Notes: generated from the sequence alone by a model not told the origin. A stretch of 64,000 bases of DNA from Porphyromonadaceae bacterium UBA7048 (GCA_002493945.1 DLAL01000015.1:21777-85776), one strand, 5' to 3'. Positions 53,461 through 63,888 are shown, counted from the stretch's first letter. Made by a program: numbers and translations.

Positions 53461-53659
53461 TTAGTTCTTTTAGTCCCCGTGTTTTTAGTCCCTGTGGGTT
53501 TGCAACCCACAAGGGGGTGATGGCAATAGCTGACACCGGGACGGTGAAGCAGTGGGTTGCAAACCCACTGCGACTAATGCCAAGAGTCCGAGGACGAATG
53601 AATCAGGCTTTTAGTCCTTGTGGGTTGCAACCCACCGGGAGCCGGGGCCGGATGAATCA
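53461..53659. repeat. Cluster of REP-like palindromes (GTGGGTTGCAACCCAC type)
   Basis: Three copies: GTGGGTTTGCAACCCAC at 53494-53510, GTGGGTTGCAAACCCAC at 53552-53568 and GTGGGTTGCAACCCAC at 53620-53635. TTTTAGTCC direct repeats precede two of them and another lies at the left edge; the segment GAATGAATCAGGC recurs near the end, reaching the stop codon of the TIGR03905 gene. No transposase gene is visible here. Confidence 0.82.
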
Positions 53660-53908
53660 GGCATCAAGCGCCTGCTCGATGGCCATGGCGAGCTGGTCGG
53701 GGCATGAAGTGCCTCGGCCGCGGCAGTCCGTACCGCGGAGCATACAGGCGACGGTGCGTGCGTCGGCGCCTTCGGCCAGACGGCTCACGCCTGTGGTATT
53801 GCCGGGACAGCCTCCGGCAAAGCGGATGTTGTGCAGGCGGCCTTCGGCGTCGATGTCAAACTCGATGTTCTTCGAACAGGTGCCTGCGGTGGGATATGAA
53901 ACGTGCAT
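53657..53908 (-). CDS. TIGR03905 family TSCPD-domain protein
   Basis: An 83-residue protein. The fragments GTCSKNIEFDIDAEGRLHN, FAGGCPGNTTGVSRL and GTSCPDQLAMAIEQAL match the TIGR03905 family, a TSCPD domain (named for that motif) with Cys residues likely binding zinc. Its role is unknown. It starts 27 bases before the murI stop and probably is transcribed with it. Its stop lies in the REP-like cluster. Confidence 0.9.
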   Translation of the reverse strand: MHVSYPTAGTCSKNIEFDIDAEGRLHNIRFAGGCPGNTTGVSRLAEGADARTVACMLRGTDCRGRGTSCPDQLAMAIEQALDA

Positions 53909-53935
53909 GATGATGGTCTGTATATGTTCGGTTGA

Positions 53936-54805
53936 TTACTGAAGGTCGTGGCGCACAGCCTCGACAGGACTTCCCATGAATACGGCGGCGAGCTGCGAGA
54001 ATTTGTCGGGCTGCTCTGTGGTGATGTACTCCACCGTGCCTCCGCGCGTGATGCGCGCGTCCATCTCGGGATGGCGATGCAGATAGTCGGCCAGCGAGCG
54101 TGCCACGATGTCGCCCTGAGGCAGGACGGTGACCGAGGGCGGCACGTACTGCCGTATCTTGTCCAGCAGCAGCGGATAGTGGGTGCATCCGAGGATGATG
54201 GTGTCGATGTCGCGGTCCATGTCCATGAGGGCCTGAAGGTCGCGGCGCACGAAGTAGTCCGCGCCCGGCCCGTCGGCTTCGAGATTCTCCACAAGGGGCA
54301 CCCACATGGGGCAAGCCTTCGAGTACAGGCGGATGCCGGGATGCAGCTTCGCCAGCTCCATGTCGTAGGAGCGCGACGCCACCGTGCCGGGAGTGCCGAC
54401 AAGTCCGATTGAGCCCGTACGGGTGATGCCGCCGATGATTTCGGCCGTGGGCCTTATGACGCCGAGCACGCGGCGCGCAGGGTCGAGCGCCGGAAGGTCG
54501 CGCTGCTGGATGCTGCGCAGAGCCTTGGCCGAAGCGGTGTTGCAGGCCAGGATGACGAGCTGGCAGCCGCGGGCGAAGAGATAGCGCACGGCCTGCAGGG
54601 TGAAGCGGTAGACGAGGTCGAACGAGCGGTTGCCGTACGGCGCGCGCGCGTTGTCGCCCAGATATATGAAATCGGCCTCAGGGAGCTCGCGAATCAGAGA
54701 ACGGAGCACCGTGAGGCCGCCGTAGCCCGAGTCGAACACCCCGATTGGACCGGGGTGTCCGGCTGTGGCTGCGATTATTTCAGAGAGGTCATCAGAGCTT
54801 TGCAC
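53936..54805 (-). CDS. murI: Glutamate racemase
   Basis: MurI makes D-glutamate for peptidoglycan. It has [25 protein letters not shown], the catalytic Cys in [10 protein letters not shown] and the second catalytic Cys in [11 protein letters not shown]. The GTG at 54805-54803 is chosen: it gives a 289-residue protein beginning [10 protein letters not shown] and overlaps the end of pgi by 14 bases. An ATG further upstream (54904) would read through pgi in another frame. The overlap suggests translational coupling with pgi. Confidence 0.94.
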   Translation of the reverse strand: MQSSDDLSEIIAATAGHPGPIGVFDSGYGGLTVLRSLIRELPEADFIYLGDNARAPYGNRSFDLVYRFTLQAVRYLFARGCQLVILACNTASAKALRSIQQRDLPALDPARRVLGVIRPTAEIIGGITRTGSIGLVGTPGTVASRSYDMELAKLHPGIRLYSKACPMWVPLVENLEADGPGADYFVRRDLQALMDMDRDIDTIILGCTHYPLLLDKIRQYVPPSVTVLPQGDIVARSLADYLHRHPEMDARITRGGTVEYITTEQPDKFSQLAAVFMGSPVEAVRHDLQ

Positions 54806-56120
54806 GGATAGCCTCTGTTTCCTTTTCGTAGCCGGGCTTCTCGAGGAGGGCGAACATATTGCGCTTGTAAGCCTCGACACCAGGCTGGTTGAAGGGGTTG
54901 ACACCGAGCAGATAGCCGCTGAGTCCTACGGCTGCCTCGAAGAAGTAGATGAGTTCGCCGAGGGTCTCGGGATTGATCGAGGGGATGATGACCTGCATGT
55001 TGGGCACACCGCCGTCGATGTGGGCGATACGGGTGCCGAGCTCAGCCATCTTGTTCACTTCATCGACACGCTTTCCGGCGATGTAGTTGAGGCCGTCGAG
55101 GTTGTCGGCGTCGGCAGGGATGCGGAGCTCGTGAGCCACCTTTTCAACCGAAATCACGGTCTCGAAGATGATGCGCTCGCCTTCCTGAATCCACTGGCCC
55201 ATAGAGTGGAGGTCGGTGGTATTGTCGACCGATGCGGGGAAGATGCCCTTGTTGTCCTTGCCTTCGCTCTCGCCGTAGAGCTGCTTCCACCATTCGCTGA
55301 AGAAGTGGAGCTTGGGGCTGTAGTTGACGAGAATCTCAATCTTCTTGCCTGCGCGGTAGAGGGCGTTACGGGTGAGCGCATACTCCATCGAAGCGGCGTT
55401 GCGGCCTTCGAGAGTCTCCTTGGCGAGCTTGGCAGCACCTGCCACGAGAGCCTTGATGTCGAAGCCTGCCACTGCGATAGGAAGCAGACCCACGGGGGTG
55501 AGGACGGAGAAACGTCCGCCTACATTGTCGGGGATGATATATGTCTTGTAGCCTTCGGCGGTGGCGAGGGTGCGGAGTGCGCCGCGCTTCTCGTCAGTCA
55601 CAGCCACGATACGGCGTACGGCCTCGTCATGGCCGACCTGTGCCTCGAGCTGCTCCTTGAGGATACGGAAAGCGATGGCCGGCTCGGTGGTCGTGCCGGA
55701 CTTGGATATTACGATGATACCGAATTGTTTGTCTTTGAGGTAGGCCTGAAGTTCGGCAAGATAGTCCTCGCCGATGTTCTGACCGGCGAAGAGCACGCGG
55801 GTCTTGGTCGGCTCATAAGCGCTGAACGAACCGCTGAGAGCCTCGATGACTGCCTTGGCGCCCAGATAGGAACCGCCGATACCGATGGCCACGACGGTGT
55901 CGCAACATTCGCGCAGACGTGCTGCGGTCTCGTTGATGTCATTCAGATGTTCGTCGGTGATTTCGAGAGGGAGACGTACCCAACCCAGGAAATCGTTGCC
56001 GGCACCGCTGCCGGAAAGAAGAGTTTCCAATGCGGCATTGCCTTCGGGGGCAAGCGCTTCGATAGCGTCACGGCTGACAGTGCCGCAGACTCCTTTGGTT
56101 ACAACTTTGATGTTTTCCAT
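54792..56120 (-). CDS. pgi: Glucose-6-phosphate isomerase
   Basis: A 442-residue Pgi interconverting glucose 6-phosphate and fructose 6-phosphate. It is the short bacterial form, with [19 protein letters not shown] near the N terminus, [19 protein letters not shown] in the middle and [14 protein letters not shown] at the end, where the catalytic Lys region lies. The promoter has both elements (56148-56179). Co-transcribed with murI. Cytoplasmic. Confidence 0.96.
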   Translation of the reverse strand: MENIKVVTKGVCGTVSRDAIEALAPEGNAALETLLSGSGAGNDFLGWVRLPLEITDEHLNDINETAARLRECCDTVVAIGIGGSYLGAKAVIEALSGSFSAYEPTKTRVLFAGQNIGEDYLAELQAYLKDKQFGIIVISKSGTTTEPAIAFRILKEQLEAQVGHDEAVRRIVAVTDEKRGALRTLATAEGYKTYIIPDNVGGRFSVLTPVGLLPIAVAGFDIKALVAGAAKLAKETLEGRNAASMEYALTRNALYRAGKKIEILVNYSPKLHFFSEWWKQLYGESEGKDNKGIFPASVDNTTDLHSMGQWIQEGERIIFETVISVEKVAHELRIPADADNLDGLNYIAGKRVDEVNKMAELGTRIAHIDGGVPNMQVIIPSINPETLGELIYFFEAAVGLSGYLLGVNPFNQPGVEAYKRNMFALLEKPGYEKETEAIRAKL

Positions 56121-56147
56121 CTTTACTTAGAAACTTAGAAATTTGTG

Positions 56148-56179
56148 CAAAATTAGCAATTTATAGTCGGCTATGCAAA
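56148..56179 (-). promoter_or_regulatory. pgi promoter
   Basis: On the minus strand TTTG (56179-56176), 20 bases, TAATTTTG (56155-56148); start codon 27 bases downstream. Confidence 0.8.
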
Positions 56180-56217
56180 TTTGTAACGTTTTCGCGTGGT
56201 TTAAAGATGTGAAAAAA

Positions 56218-56249
56218 TTTGCCGTAACGATAATAAAGTGTTAACTTTG
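56218..56249 (+). promoter_or_regulatory. sppA promoter
   Basis: TTTG (56218-56221), 20 bases, TAACTTTG (56242-56249); start codon 105 bases downstream. Confidence 0.8.
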
Positions 56250-56354
56250 TGGGAAATATGCAGCCCGGCCGTGGACGCGACAAGCGGGCATCTGCGGCTG
56301 TGCGGTATAAATCATTTATAACAAGACATTTATCATAACGATATAAGACGAACG

Positions 56355-58115
56355 ATGCTTAAACGTTTTTTCATCTCGGTGCTGGGCACGATGACAGGTC
56401 TGTGGCTGTCCGTGGCAGTGCTTTTCTTCTGCGGAATGATCATGATCGGATACTCGATAGGCAAAGCCGGCGATTCGGCCGTGAAAGTCGAGAAACGGTC
56501 CGTTCTATACTTCAATCTGGCCGGTGAAATATCCGAGCGCGCCACTTCGCAGCCCTTTCTCCAGCTCATTCAGAACATCGACTCGGAGTCGATGACTCTC
56601 GAGGACATGCTCCGCTCGCTGCGCCGGGCTGCCGACGACGACCGCATCGAGGGCCTGTACATCAAGTGCGACGGCTCGGCCATGGGCACGGCTTCGCGCG
56701 AGGAACTCGTGCAGGCCATCGACTCATTCAAGACATCAGGCAAATGGGTGGTGGCCTATGGCGACACCTACACTCAGGGCGACTATCTGATAGCCTCCAC
56801 CGCCGACGAACTCTACCTCAACCCCGTAGGAGCGATTGACATCCACGGCGTGGGCGGCATGACCCCGTTCTTCAAGGGACTGCTCGACAAGGTGGGCGTG
56901 AAGATGCAGATTATCAAGGTCGGGACATTCAAGAGCGCCGTCGAGCCTTACGTCCTCACGTCGATGAGCGAGCCCGCACGCCTGCAGATGCAGCAGTACT
57001 GCGACTCGCTGTGGAGCTACATCGCCGGAACCATCGCCGACAACTCCGGCATGCCGGCCGACTCGGTGCGCATTCTCGCCCCGCAGATGATCGGCACCCG
57101 TCAGGCATCGTTCTTCGTGGAAGCCGGTCTCGCCGACGAACTGCTCTACGAGCGTGAGGTGGACAATCATCTGCGCGACCTCACCGACCTGAGCGCCGAC
57201 GACGACCTGCGTCTGGTGACTCCGGCAGACTACCTCGCCGCCAATTCGTCGAGCCTCGCTTTCAGCACGGAAAAGAAGCATATAGCTGTATATTACGCCG
57301 CAGGCGACATCGTCGACTCGGGCTCCGAAGGCATCGTGGGCATGACCGTGGTGGATGATATCGTAAGCCTTGCCGACGACAAGAACGTGGCAGGTCTCGT
57401 GTTCCGCGTCAATTCTCCCGGCGGCAGCGCCTTCGCCTCCGAGCAGATATGGGAGGCGCTTCAGTACTTCAAGAGCAAGCACAAGCCGCTCTACGTCTCC
57501 ATGGGCGACTACGCCGCATCCGGCGGCTACTACATCAGCTGCGGTGCCGACAGCATATTCGCCGACCGCACGACCCTCACGGGCTCAATCGGCGTGTTCG
57601 GCATGATTCCCGACCTGAGCGGACTCGTCACCGACAAGCTCGGCGTGAACTTCTCCGTAGTCGAGACCAATCCCAACGCCAACGGCATCAACCTGACCAA
57701 GGCCATGACGCCCGAGCAGCACGCCGCCATGCAGAAGAGCGTGGAGAATATCTACGAGCTCTTCACATCGCGCGTGGCCGAAGGCCGCCATATGCCCCAG
57801 GACTCCGTCAAAGCCATAGCCGAAGGCCGCGTGTGGACCGGAGGCCGCGCCATAGAGCTCGGTCTGGTCGACCGGCTGGGCTCTCTCCGCGAGACTGTCG
57901 TGGCCATGGCTGACCGCCTGGGCATGAAGACGTCGGAGACTGTAGCTTATCCCGTGATTGACGAGAACGTATGGGAGAAGATACTGCGCGAATCCGGCGG
58001 TCTGGAGATGGAGGCGCCTCTTGACAAGGAGACCCTCGAATACCTCTACTTCGTCAAGCGTCTGCGCGAGATGAATCCGATGCAGGCACGCATGGAGGAA
58101 CTTGTCATAGAATAA
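56355..58115 (+). CDS. sppA: Signal peptide peptidase SppA, 67 kDa type
   Basis: A 586-residue membrane-anchored serine protease: N-terminal helix (about 8-35), an N-domain with the region GLYIKCDGSAMGTASR carrying the catalytic-dyad Lys candidate, then a C-domain with FRVNSPGGSAFASEQIW and the nucleophile Ser in GDYAASGGYYISCGADSIFA. This two-domain S49 type degrades cleaved signal peptides. It is followed 38 bases later by lpxK and likely shares its transcript. Confidence 0.94.
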   Translation: MLKRFFISVLGTMTGLWLSVAVLFFCGMIMIGYSIGKAGDSAVKVEKRSVLYFNLAGEISERATSQPFLQLIQNIDSESMTLEDMLRSLRRAADDDRIEGLYIKCDGSAMGTASREELVQAIDSFKTSGKWVVAYGDTYTQGDYLIASTADELYLNPVGAIDIHGVGGMTPFFKGLLDKVGVKMQIIKVGTFKSAVEPYVLTSMSEPARLQMQQYCDSLWSYIAGTIADNSGMPADSVRILAPQMIGTRQASFFVEAGLADELLYEREVDNHLRDLTDLSADDDLRLVTPADYLAANSSSLAFSTEKKHIAVYYAAGDIVDSGSEGIVGMTVVDDIVSLADDKNVAGLVFRVNSPGGSAFASEQIWEALQYFKSKHKPLYVSMGDYAASGGYYISCGADSIFADRTTLTGSIGVFGMIPDLSGLVTDKLGVNFSVVETNPNANGINLTKAMTPEQHAAMQKSVENIYELFTSRVAEGRHMPQDSVKAIAEGRVWTGGRAIELGLVDRLGSLRETVVAMADRLGMKTSETVAYPVIDENVWEKILRESGGLEMEAPLDKETLEYLYFVKRLREMNPMQARMEELVIE

Positions 58116-58153
58116 CGGTTTACGTCACACTCAGATACGCACGAAACGACACG

Positions 58154-59257
58154 ATGAAAAGACGTTCGCTCCTTGCACGCATAGCGCTGGTGCCCTGCTC
58201 GAAAATCTACGGGGGCATCACGTGGCTGCGCAACAAATGCTTCGACTGGAAAGTGCTCCGCGAAGTGGAGTTCGACGTACCCGTCATCACCGTGGGCAAC
58301 ATCGCCGTAGGCGGCACGGGCAAGACTCCGCACGTGGAGTATCTCGTGGGAGCCTTCCGCAAGACGCGCCGCGTGGCAGTCCTCAGCCGCGGCTACAAAC
58401 GCAGCACCAAGGGCTTCATCATAGCCGGACGCACGTCGATGCCGCGCGACATCGGCGACGAGTCGTATCAGATATACCATAAATTCAACGGCGAGGTCAT
58501 CGTGGCCGTCTGCGAGGACCGCGTATTCGGCATACGCGAGCTGATGCGCCTCAATCCCGGCATCGACCTGATTATCCTCGACGACGCCTTCCAGCACCGC
58601 TACGTGAAGCCGGCCGTGTCGATAGTCATCACCGAGTACAACCACCCTCTCTCCGAGGACGCCATGCTCCCCTACGGACGCCTCCGCGAGCCGGCACGCG
58701 GCATCAACCGCGCCGACATAGTGGTGGTGGCCAAGTGCCCCGAGCAGCTCCGACCGCTCGACTACAGCCTGGTGACTAAGGACTACAATCTCTTCCCCTC
58801 GCAGCACCTCTACTTCTCCCACTTCGCCTACAGGCCGCTGTGCCCCGTCTTCCCCGAAATCGCCACAGGCGTGCCATATCTCGACTGGCTCACGTCCGAC
58901 GACTCTGTCCTCGCCGTGGCAGGCATAGGCAATCCCAGACCCTTCGTCAGGCATCTGAAAAGCTACGGTGCCAAGGTGAAGGTAGACATTTTCCCTGACC
59001 ATCACCAGTACACGCGCAAGGACATCAGCCACATCCTCGAGCGTTACCGCTCGCTCAAGGGCAACCAGCGCATCATCATCACCACGGAGAAAGACGCCGT
59101 GCGTATGGCAGCCAACCCCTACTTTCCCCACGAACTCAAGGCCATCACCTACTATCTGCCCATCGAAGTGGAGTTCAACTCAGGCTACAATCCCCAGCAG
59201 CCCATCGAGGAAGTAATCGAAAAAATGCTTAAAGACCGCAACATCGCCACGCTCTGA
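58154..59257 (+). CDS. lpxK: Tetraacyldisaccharide 4'-kinase
   Basis: LpxK phosphorylates the lipid A precursor disaccharide at the inner membrane. The 367-residue protein has an N-terminal amphipathic/membrane region, the P-loop GNIAVGGTGKTPHVEYL, the RGYKR block, ILDDAFQHRY with the catalytic Asp/His region, and IITTEKDAVRM. The presence of lpxK implies lipid A on the outer membrane. Confidence 0.95.
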   Translation: MKRRSLLARIALVPCSKIYGGITWLRNKCFDWKVLREVEFDVPVITVGNIAVGGTGKTPHVEYLVGAFRKTRRVAVLSRGYKRSTKGFIIAGRTSMPRDIGDESYQIYHKFNGEVIVAVCEDRVFGIRELMRLNPGIDLIILDDAFQHRYVKPAVSIVITEYNHPLSEDAMLPYGRLREPARGINRADIVVVAKCPEQLRPLDYSLVTKDYNLFPSQHLYFSHFAYRPLCPVFPEIATGVPYLDWLTSDDSVLAVAGIGNPRPFVRHLKSYGAKVKVDIFPDHHQYTRKDISHILERYRSLKGNQRIIITTEKDAVRMAANPYFPHELKAITYYLPIEVEFNSGYNPQQPIEEVIEKMLKDRNIATL

Positions 59258-59371
59258 CAAAACCGGGCACCGGCTCCGGACGTTTCAACTAAACGGGCAC
59301 ACGTGCCGGCCATCCTGCCGCACGCAGTCCCTCAATAATATTCACAGACCAATATAAAACCTGTCTTACCC

Positions 59372-60184
59372 ATGCTCGAAAAAATCAAACAAACCGCCGA
59401 CTATCTGCGCCAGCAGGTCGACGTAATGCCTCAGATCGCCATAATCCTCGGCACCGGACTCGGCTCGCTCGTGGACCACATCGAGAACAAAAAATCAATC
59501 CCCTACTCCGAAATCCCCAACTTCCCCGTATCGACCGTACAGGGCCACTCGGGCAACTTCATCTTCGGCACCCTCGGCGGAAAACCCGTCATAGCCATGC
59601 AGGGCCGCTTCCACTACTACGAAGGCTACGACATGAAGACCGTGACATTCCCCGTGCGCGTGTTCCAGAACCTGGGCGTGAAGACTCTCTTCGTGTCGAA
59701 CGCCGCCGGCGGTATGAACAAGGAATTCCGCGTCGGCGACGTGATGATCATCACCGACCACATCAACCTCTTCCCCGAGAATCCTCTCCGCGGCCGCAAC
59801 TATGAAGAACTCGGCACGCGCTTCCCGGCCATGACCGAGGCTTACGACCACGAGTACGTGGCTCTGGCCGACAGCATCGCCGCAGAGAAAGGCATGCGCC
59901 TGATGCACGGCGTATATGTGGGCACCACAGGTCCCACATTCGAGACTCCGGCCGAATACGAGTACTTCCGCATCATCGGCGGCGACGCCGTGGGCATGAG
60001 CACCGTGCCGGAAGTCATCGTAGCCGCACACGCCGGAATGCGTGTCTTCGGCCTTTCGGTCATCACCGACCTCGGAGGCAAGGACGTCACCCAGGTTCCC
60101 ACCCACGAAGAAGTGCAGCAGGCAGCCGTTCTGGCACAGCCCACCGTCGAAGCCCTCGTCAAGGCTATGGTAGAACGGGTGTAA
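59372..60184 (+). CDS. punA: Purine nucleoside phosphorylase
   Basis: A 270-residue PNP (trimeric class) that splits purine nucleosides with phosphate. It has [40 protein letters not shown] and the block [17 protein letters not shown] with VGMSTVPEV for substrate binding. Starts 114 bases after lpxK; thiL follows 32 bases later. No promoter element is clear. The symbol follows the trimeric-class enzyme name. Confidence 0.92.
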   Translation: MLEKIKQTADYLRQQVDVMPQIAIILGTGLGSLVDHIENKKSIPYSEIPNFPVSTVQGHSGNFIFGTLGGKPVIAMQGRFHYYEGYDMKTVTFPVRVFQNLGVKTLFVSNAAGGMNKEFRVGDVMIITDHINLFPENPLRGRNYEELGTRFPAMTEAYDHEYVALADSIAAEKGMRLMHGVYVGTTGPTFETPAEYEYFRIIGGDAVGMSTVPEVIVAAHAGMRVFGLSVITDLGGKDVTQVPTHEEVQQAAVLAQPTVEALVKAMVERV

Positions 60185-60216
60185 CCCCTTTTCAGGCTAT
60201 AGACATATAGACGACA

Positions 60217-61254
60217 ATGGCAGAAAAACAGACAGAAATCAGCCAGCTCGGTGAGTTCGGACTAATTGACCGTCTCACCGAGGGGCTTGAGAAAGTCAAC
60301 GACAGCACCGACACGGCCGTCGGCGACGACTGCGCGATTCTCCGCTATCCCGAGGACCGCGACATACTCGTCACCACCGACCTGCTGCTGGAGAACGTGC
60401 ACTTCGACCTGACATACGTGCCGCTGAAGCACCTCGGCTACAAAGCCGCCGTGGTGAACTTCTCCGACGTATGCGCCATGAACGGCACACCCCGGCAGAT
60501 CACCGTGTCGCTCGGCATATCGAAGCGCTTCACCGTGGAGCACATCGAGGAGCTCTATGCCGGCATCCGCATAGCGTGTCAGTACTATAATGTGGACATC
60601 GTCGGCGGCGACACCTGCGCGTCGAACCAGGGACTCGTCATCTCGATTACCTGTATCGGCGACGCTCCGAAGGGCACAGCCGTGAAGCGCTCCGGCGCGC
60701 ACGACACCGACCTCATCTGCGTCAGCGGCGACCTCGGTGCGGCATACATGGGCCTCCAGCTCCTCGAACGCGAGAAAGTAGCGTCGGCCGGACAGACCGA
60801 CTTCCAGCCCGACTTCGCAGGCAAGGAGTATTTGGTCGAGCGCCAGCTCAAGCCCGAGGCACGGCTCGACATCGTCAAGGCGCTCCACGAGAAGGGCATC
60901 AGGCCCACGTCGATGATTGACGTCAGCGACGGACTATCGTCCGAACTGCTCCACCTCTGCAAGGAGAGCCACTGCGGATGCCGCGTGTACGAGGACCGCA
61001 TCCCCATCGACTATCAGACAGCAGTCATGGCCGAGGAACTGAACATGAACCTCGTCACGGCCGCCCTAAACGGCGGCGAGGACTACGAGCTCCTCTTCAC
61101 AGTGCCGCTGACCGACCACGACCGCGTCAAGGAAATAGAAGGTATCAAGGTCATCGGCTACATCACCAAGCCCGAACTCGGCAGCGCCCTCATCACCCGC
61201 GACGGCGGAGAGATCACGCTGAAAGCCCAGGGATGGAATCCGCTGGCCGAATAA
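60217..61254 (+). CDS. thiL: Thiamine-phosphate kinase
   Basis: ThiL phosphorylates thiamine monophosphate to the diphosphate cofactor. The 345-residue protein of the PurM/SelD fold has GDDCAILRY and VTTDLLLENVHFDL (metal binding), VNFSDVCAMNG, VGGDTCAS and IDVSDGLSSELLHLC. It is probably co-transcribed with the phosphorylase gene. Convergent with guaA, separated by a bidirectional terminator. Confidence 0.95.
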   Translation: MAEKQTEISQLGEFGLIDRLTEGLEKVNDSTDTAVGDDCAILRYPEDRDILVTTDLLLENVHFDLTYVPLKHLGYKAAVVNFSDVCAMNGTPRQITVSLGISKRFTVEHIEELYAGIRIACQYYNVDIVGGDTCASNQGLVISITCIGDAPKGTAVKRSGAHDTDLICVSGDLGAAYMGLQLLEREKVASAGQTDFQPDFAGKEYLVERQLKPEARLDIVKALHEKGIRPTSMIDVSDGLSSELLHLCKESHCGCRVYEDRIPIDYQTAVMAEELNMNLVTAALNGGEDYELLFTVPLTDHDRVKEIEGIKVIGYITKPELGSALITRDGGEITLKAQGWNPLAE

Positions 61255-61279
61255 GCACTATATCCCCAACATTATAACG

Positions 61280-61317
61280 AACGCCCCGACGGCTGCCGAG
61301 ACAGCTATCGGGGCGTT
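61280..61317. terminator. Bidirectional terminator between thiL and guaA
   Basis: AACGCCCCGA pairs perfectly with TCGGGGCGTT, with an inner GGCTG/CAGC stem; A/T bases at the base of the stem give short U-tracts either way. Confidence 0.85.
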
Positions 61318-61347
61318 TGCTATGCGTGTATATCCGAGTGGGAAGAA

Positions 61348-62877
61348 TTACTCCCACTCGATGGTTGCCGGCGGCTTCGAGGAGATGTCGTAGCATACGC
61401 GGTTGACGCCGCGGACCTTGTTGATAATCTCGTTCGACACCTTGGCGAGGAATTCGTAGGGGAGGTGCGCCCAATCGGCCGTCATGGCGTCGGTCGATGT
61501 GACGGCGCGGAGAGCCACGGCACGTTCGTAGGTACGTTCGTCGCCCATCACGCCCACGCTCTGCACGGGCAGGAGGATGACGCCTGCCTGCCATACCTGA
61601 TTGTAGAGGCCGCTGTCGCGGAGACCCTTGATGAAGATGTGGTCGGCTTCCTGAAGGACGGCCACTTTCTCGCGTGTCACCTCACCGAGGATGCGCACGG
61701 CCAGACCGGGACCGGGGAAGGGATGGCGCGATATGAGGTGTTCGGGCATGCCTAAAGCGCGTCCTACGGCACGCACCTCGTCCTTGAAGAGGAGGCGCAG
61801 GGGTTCGCACAGACGCAGATTCATGCGTTCGGGAAGACCGCCCACGTTGTGGTGGCTCTTGATGACGGTGCCGGTGATGGAAAGCGACTCGATGCAGTCG
61901 GGATAGATGGTGCCCTGTGCGAGCCAGCGCGCGTCGGTAATTTTCGATGCCTCGCGGTCGAAGACCTCGATGAAGTCGGCGCCGATAATCTTGCGCTTGC
62001 GCTCGGGGTCTGTGACGCCTGCGAGGTCAGCGAAGAACTTGTCAGAAGCGTCGATGCCGCGCACGTTCAGGCCGAGGCACTCATAGTCGCGGAGCACTTC
62101 GGCGAATTCGTCCTTGCGGAGCATACCGTGGTCCACGAAGATACAGGTGAGGTTCGAGCCTATGGCACGGTTGAGCAGCACGGCTGCCACGGAGGAGTCC
62201 ACGCCGCCGCTGAGGCCGAGGATGACACGGTCGTCGCCGAGCTGAGCCTTGAGTTCGGCCACGGTGGTCTCGATGAACGATTCGGCACTCCACGAGCGCG
62301 ATGCGCCGCAGATGCCCACGGTGAAGTTCTCAAGCAGCTGCATGCCGCACTCGCTGTGGAACACCTCGGGGTGGAACTGCACGCCCCACATACGGGGATT
62401 GGCCTCGAAGGCGGCGAACTTCACCTCGGGAGTCGAGGCCACGCAGCGCCAGCCCTCGGGAAGGGCGGTGATGGTGTCGCCGTGACTCATCCACACCTGT
62501 GCGCCCTCGGCGATGTCCTTGAAGAGAGGACAGGCATGGTCGATATAGGTCAGGCGTGCGCGGCCGTACTCACGCGACGGCGCAGGCTCGACGGAGCCGC
62601 CGTTGCTGTACGACATGAGCTGGGCGCCATAGCAGATACCCAGCACCGGAACTGCCTCATTGATTTTAGCGATATCGACACGGTAGGCGTCCTTGTCGTA
62701 CACCGACAGCGGACTGCCCGAGAGAATCACACCGATGATACCGTCCTCGGCTTCACGGCCGAAGGGATACTTGTTGTAGGGGATAATCTCGCTGTAAATA
62801 TTCAGCTCACGCACACGACGCCCGATGAGCTGGGTCGTCTGCGAGCCGAAATCGAGGATAACAATCTTCTCCTGCAT
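61348..62877 (-). CDS. guaA: GMP synthase (glutamine-hydrolysing)
   Basis: GuaA converts XMP to GMP. The 509-residue protein has a class I glutamine amidotransferase domain with the nucleophile Cys in GICYGAQLM and the His in FHPEV, a pyrophosphatase domain with the PP-loop [10 protein letters not shown], and the C-terminal dimerisation domain ending PATIEWE. The start at 62877 gives the usual N terminus [11 protein letters not shown]; nine codons upstream would overlap the promoter. Confidence 0.97.
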   Translation of the reverse strand: MQEKIVILDFGSQTTQLIGRRVRELNIYSEIIPYNKYPFGREAEDGIIGVILSGSPLSVYDKDAYRVDIAKINEAVPVLGICYGAQLMSYSNGGSVEPAPSREYGRARLTYIDHACPLFKDIAEGAQVWMSHGDTITALPEGWRCVASTPEVKFAAFEANPRMWGVQFHPEVFHSECGMQLLENFTVGICGASRSWSAESFIETTVAELKAQLGDDRVILGLSGGVDSSVAAVLLNRAIGSNLTCIFVDHGMLRKDEFAEVLRDYECLGLNVRGIDASDKFFADLAGVTDPERKRKIIGADFIEVFDREASKITDARWLAQGTIYPDCIESLSITGTVIKSHHNVGGLPERMNLRLCEPLRLLFKDEVRAVGRALGMPEHLISRHPFPGPGLAVRILGEVTREKVAVLQEADHIFIKGLRDSGLYNQVWQAGVILLPVQSVGVMGDERTYERAVALRAVTSTDAMTADWAHLPYEFLAKVSNEIINKVRGVNRVCYDISSKPPATIEWE

Positions 62878-62901
62878 AAGAAATGAACTTGAAACTTTTT
62901 G

Positions 62902-62933
62902 CAAAGTTACGGATTATTCGGGGGATACGCAAG
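62902..62933 (-). promoter_or_regulatory. guaA promoter
   Basis: On the minus strand CTTG (62933-62930), 20 bases, then TAACTTTG (62909-62902); the -33 has one mismatch. Confidence 0.65.
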
Positions 62934-62943
62934 TCCCGGAGGG

Positions 62944-63558
62944 CTACATGAAGCGCGAGGCGTACTTGCGGCATATCGGCTCAAGCCCCTCGGCATACGG
63001 AGTGCCCACGGCTTCGAATTTCCACGCACCGTTGCGGCGGTACAGACGGCCGAATTCCACACCTTTCTCCGTCGAGAAGTCCTCGTCGAGGTCATAGCGG
63101 CATATCTCCTCGCCGCTCACGGCGTTCTTGATGAGAATATACGCGTTGCGCACCTGGCCGAAGTTGTAGCGCTCGCTCGGCGTGCCCTTCTCCCAGTAGA
63201 TGCTCGCGGTGAATATGATCTGGTCGACCAGCGGCAAAGTCTTCGAGAGGTCGACCTCAATCTGCTCGTTTCCTTCTCCGGTGTCATCGTCATCCTCGCC
63301 GAGGTCATCGACCGAACCGAGGACACTGCCGTCGCTCGACACGGGACGCTTGCCGTCGGGCGTCTCGATGGTCTTGCATGAGCCGTAGAATACAAAGTCC
63401 TCTTCGACACCTATCTCGCCGTTGGCGCGCAGCAGGAAGGTGGAAGCGTCAAGGTCATAGGGCGGATTCGCATTAGGATTGACTTTCCAGCCCATCTCCA
63501 CTACAAGTCTGGACAGGCCGATTTCGACGCGCTGGCCCTTTACAAGATTGATTGCCAT
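62944..63558 (-). CDS. TerD family stress protein
   Basis: A 204-residue TerD/CABP family protein: MAINLVKGQRVEIGLS, the calcium-binding YDLDASTFLL, an acidic loop DDLGEDDDDTGEGNEQIEVDL, and IYWEKGTPSERYNFGQV. TerD proteins are linked to tellurite resistance and envelope or phage stress, and bind calcium. A gene on its own; no terB, terC or terZ partner is visible here. Promoter -7 at 63587-63594. Confidence 0.92.
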   Translation of the reverse strand: MAINLVKGQRVEIGLSRLVVEMGWKVNPNANPPYDLDASTFLLRANGEIGVEEDFVFYGSCKTIETPDGKRPVSSDGSVLGSVDDLGEDDDDTGEGNEQIEVDLSKTLPLVDQIIFTASIYWEKGTPSERYNFGQVRNAYILIKNAVSGEEICRYDLDEDFSTEKGVEFGRLYRRNGAWKFEAVGTPYAEGLEPICRKYASRFM

Positions 63559-63586
63559 TTTACTGTGTATTTAGATTAAGTATGTG

Positions 63587-63594
63587 CAAAGATA
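63587..63594 (-). promoter_or_regulatory. terD promoter -7 element (TATCTTTG)
   Basis: Perfect TAnnTTTG on the minus strand 28 bases upstream of terD; no clear -33. Confidence 0.5.
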
Positions 63595-63624
63595 CGTTTT
63601 TTTTCGAAAAAAACATCGACAGCA

Positions 63625-63888
63625 TCACTTATTCTCTGCGACCCTACGTACAGCCGGGGCGCAACCGACAGACAGACTGCCACCGAACACAGTCACATCG
63701 CTCAGGTTCCGGGCGCACACCCACACCGCCGCGTGGACCAGACCGGGGGACTCGCGGCAGTTGTCGCGGAGTTCTTTCACTTCGGGAAGTTCTGGCACTT
63801 CCCGGGCCGGAGGGGCGCAGGAAGCCGCCGCAAGCGCGGCCACGAGTCCCGGACACACAATCAGGGACATTAACGATACTCTTTTCAT
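63625..63888 (-). CDS. Small putative lipoprotein (hypothetical)
   Basis: An 87-residue frame from ATG 63888: basic start, a hydrophobic stretch and the lipobox-like AALAAASC (Cys about 24), then a Cys-containing mature part (VPELPEVKELRDNCRES, VWVCARNLSDV). No family recognised. A second ATG four codons upstream (63900) exists. High GC makes chance frames common here, so confidence is moderate. Confidence 0.45.
   Translation of the reverse strand: MKRVSLMSLIVCPGLVAALAAASCAPPAREVPELPEVKELRDNCRESPGLVHAAVWVCARNLSDVTVFGGSLSVGCAPAVRRVAENK

Noticed and set aside
53461..53659. The GTGGGTTGCAACCCAC array as a CRISPR.
   Set aside because: Units are palindromic, irregularly spaced (about 58 and 68 bases) and few, with no cas genes.
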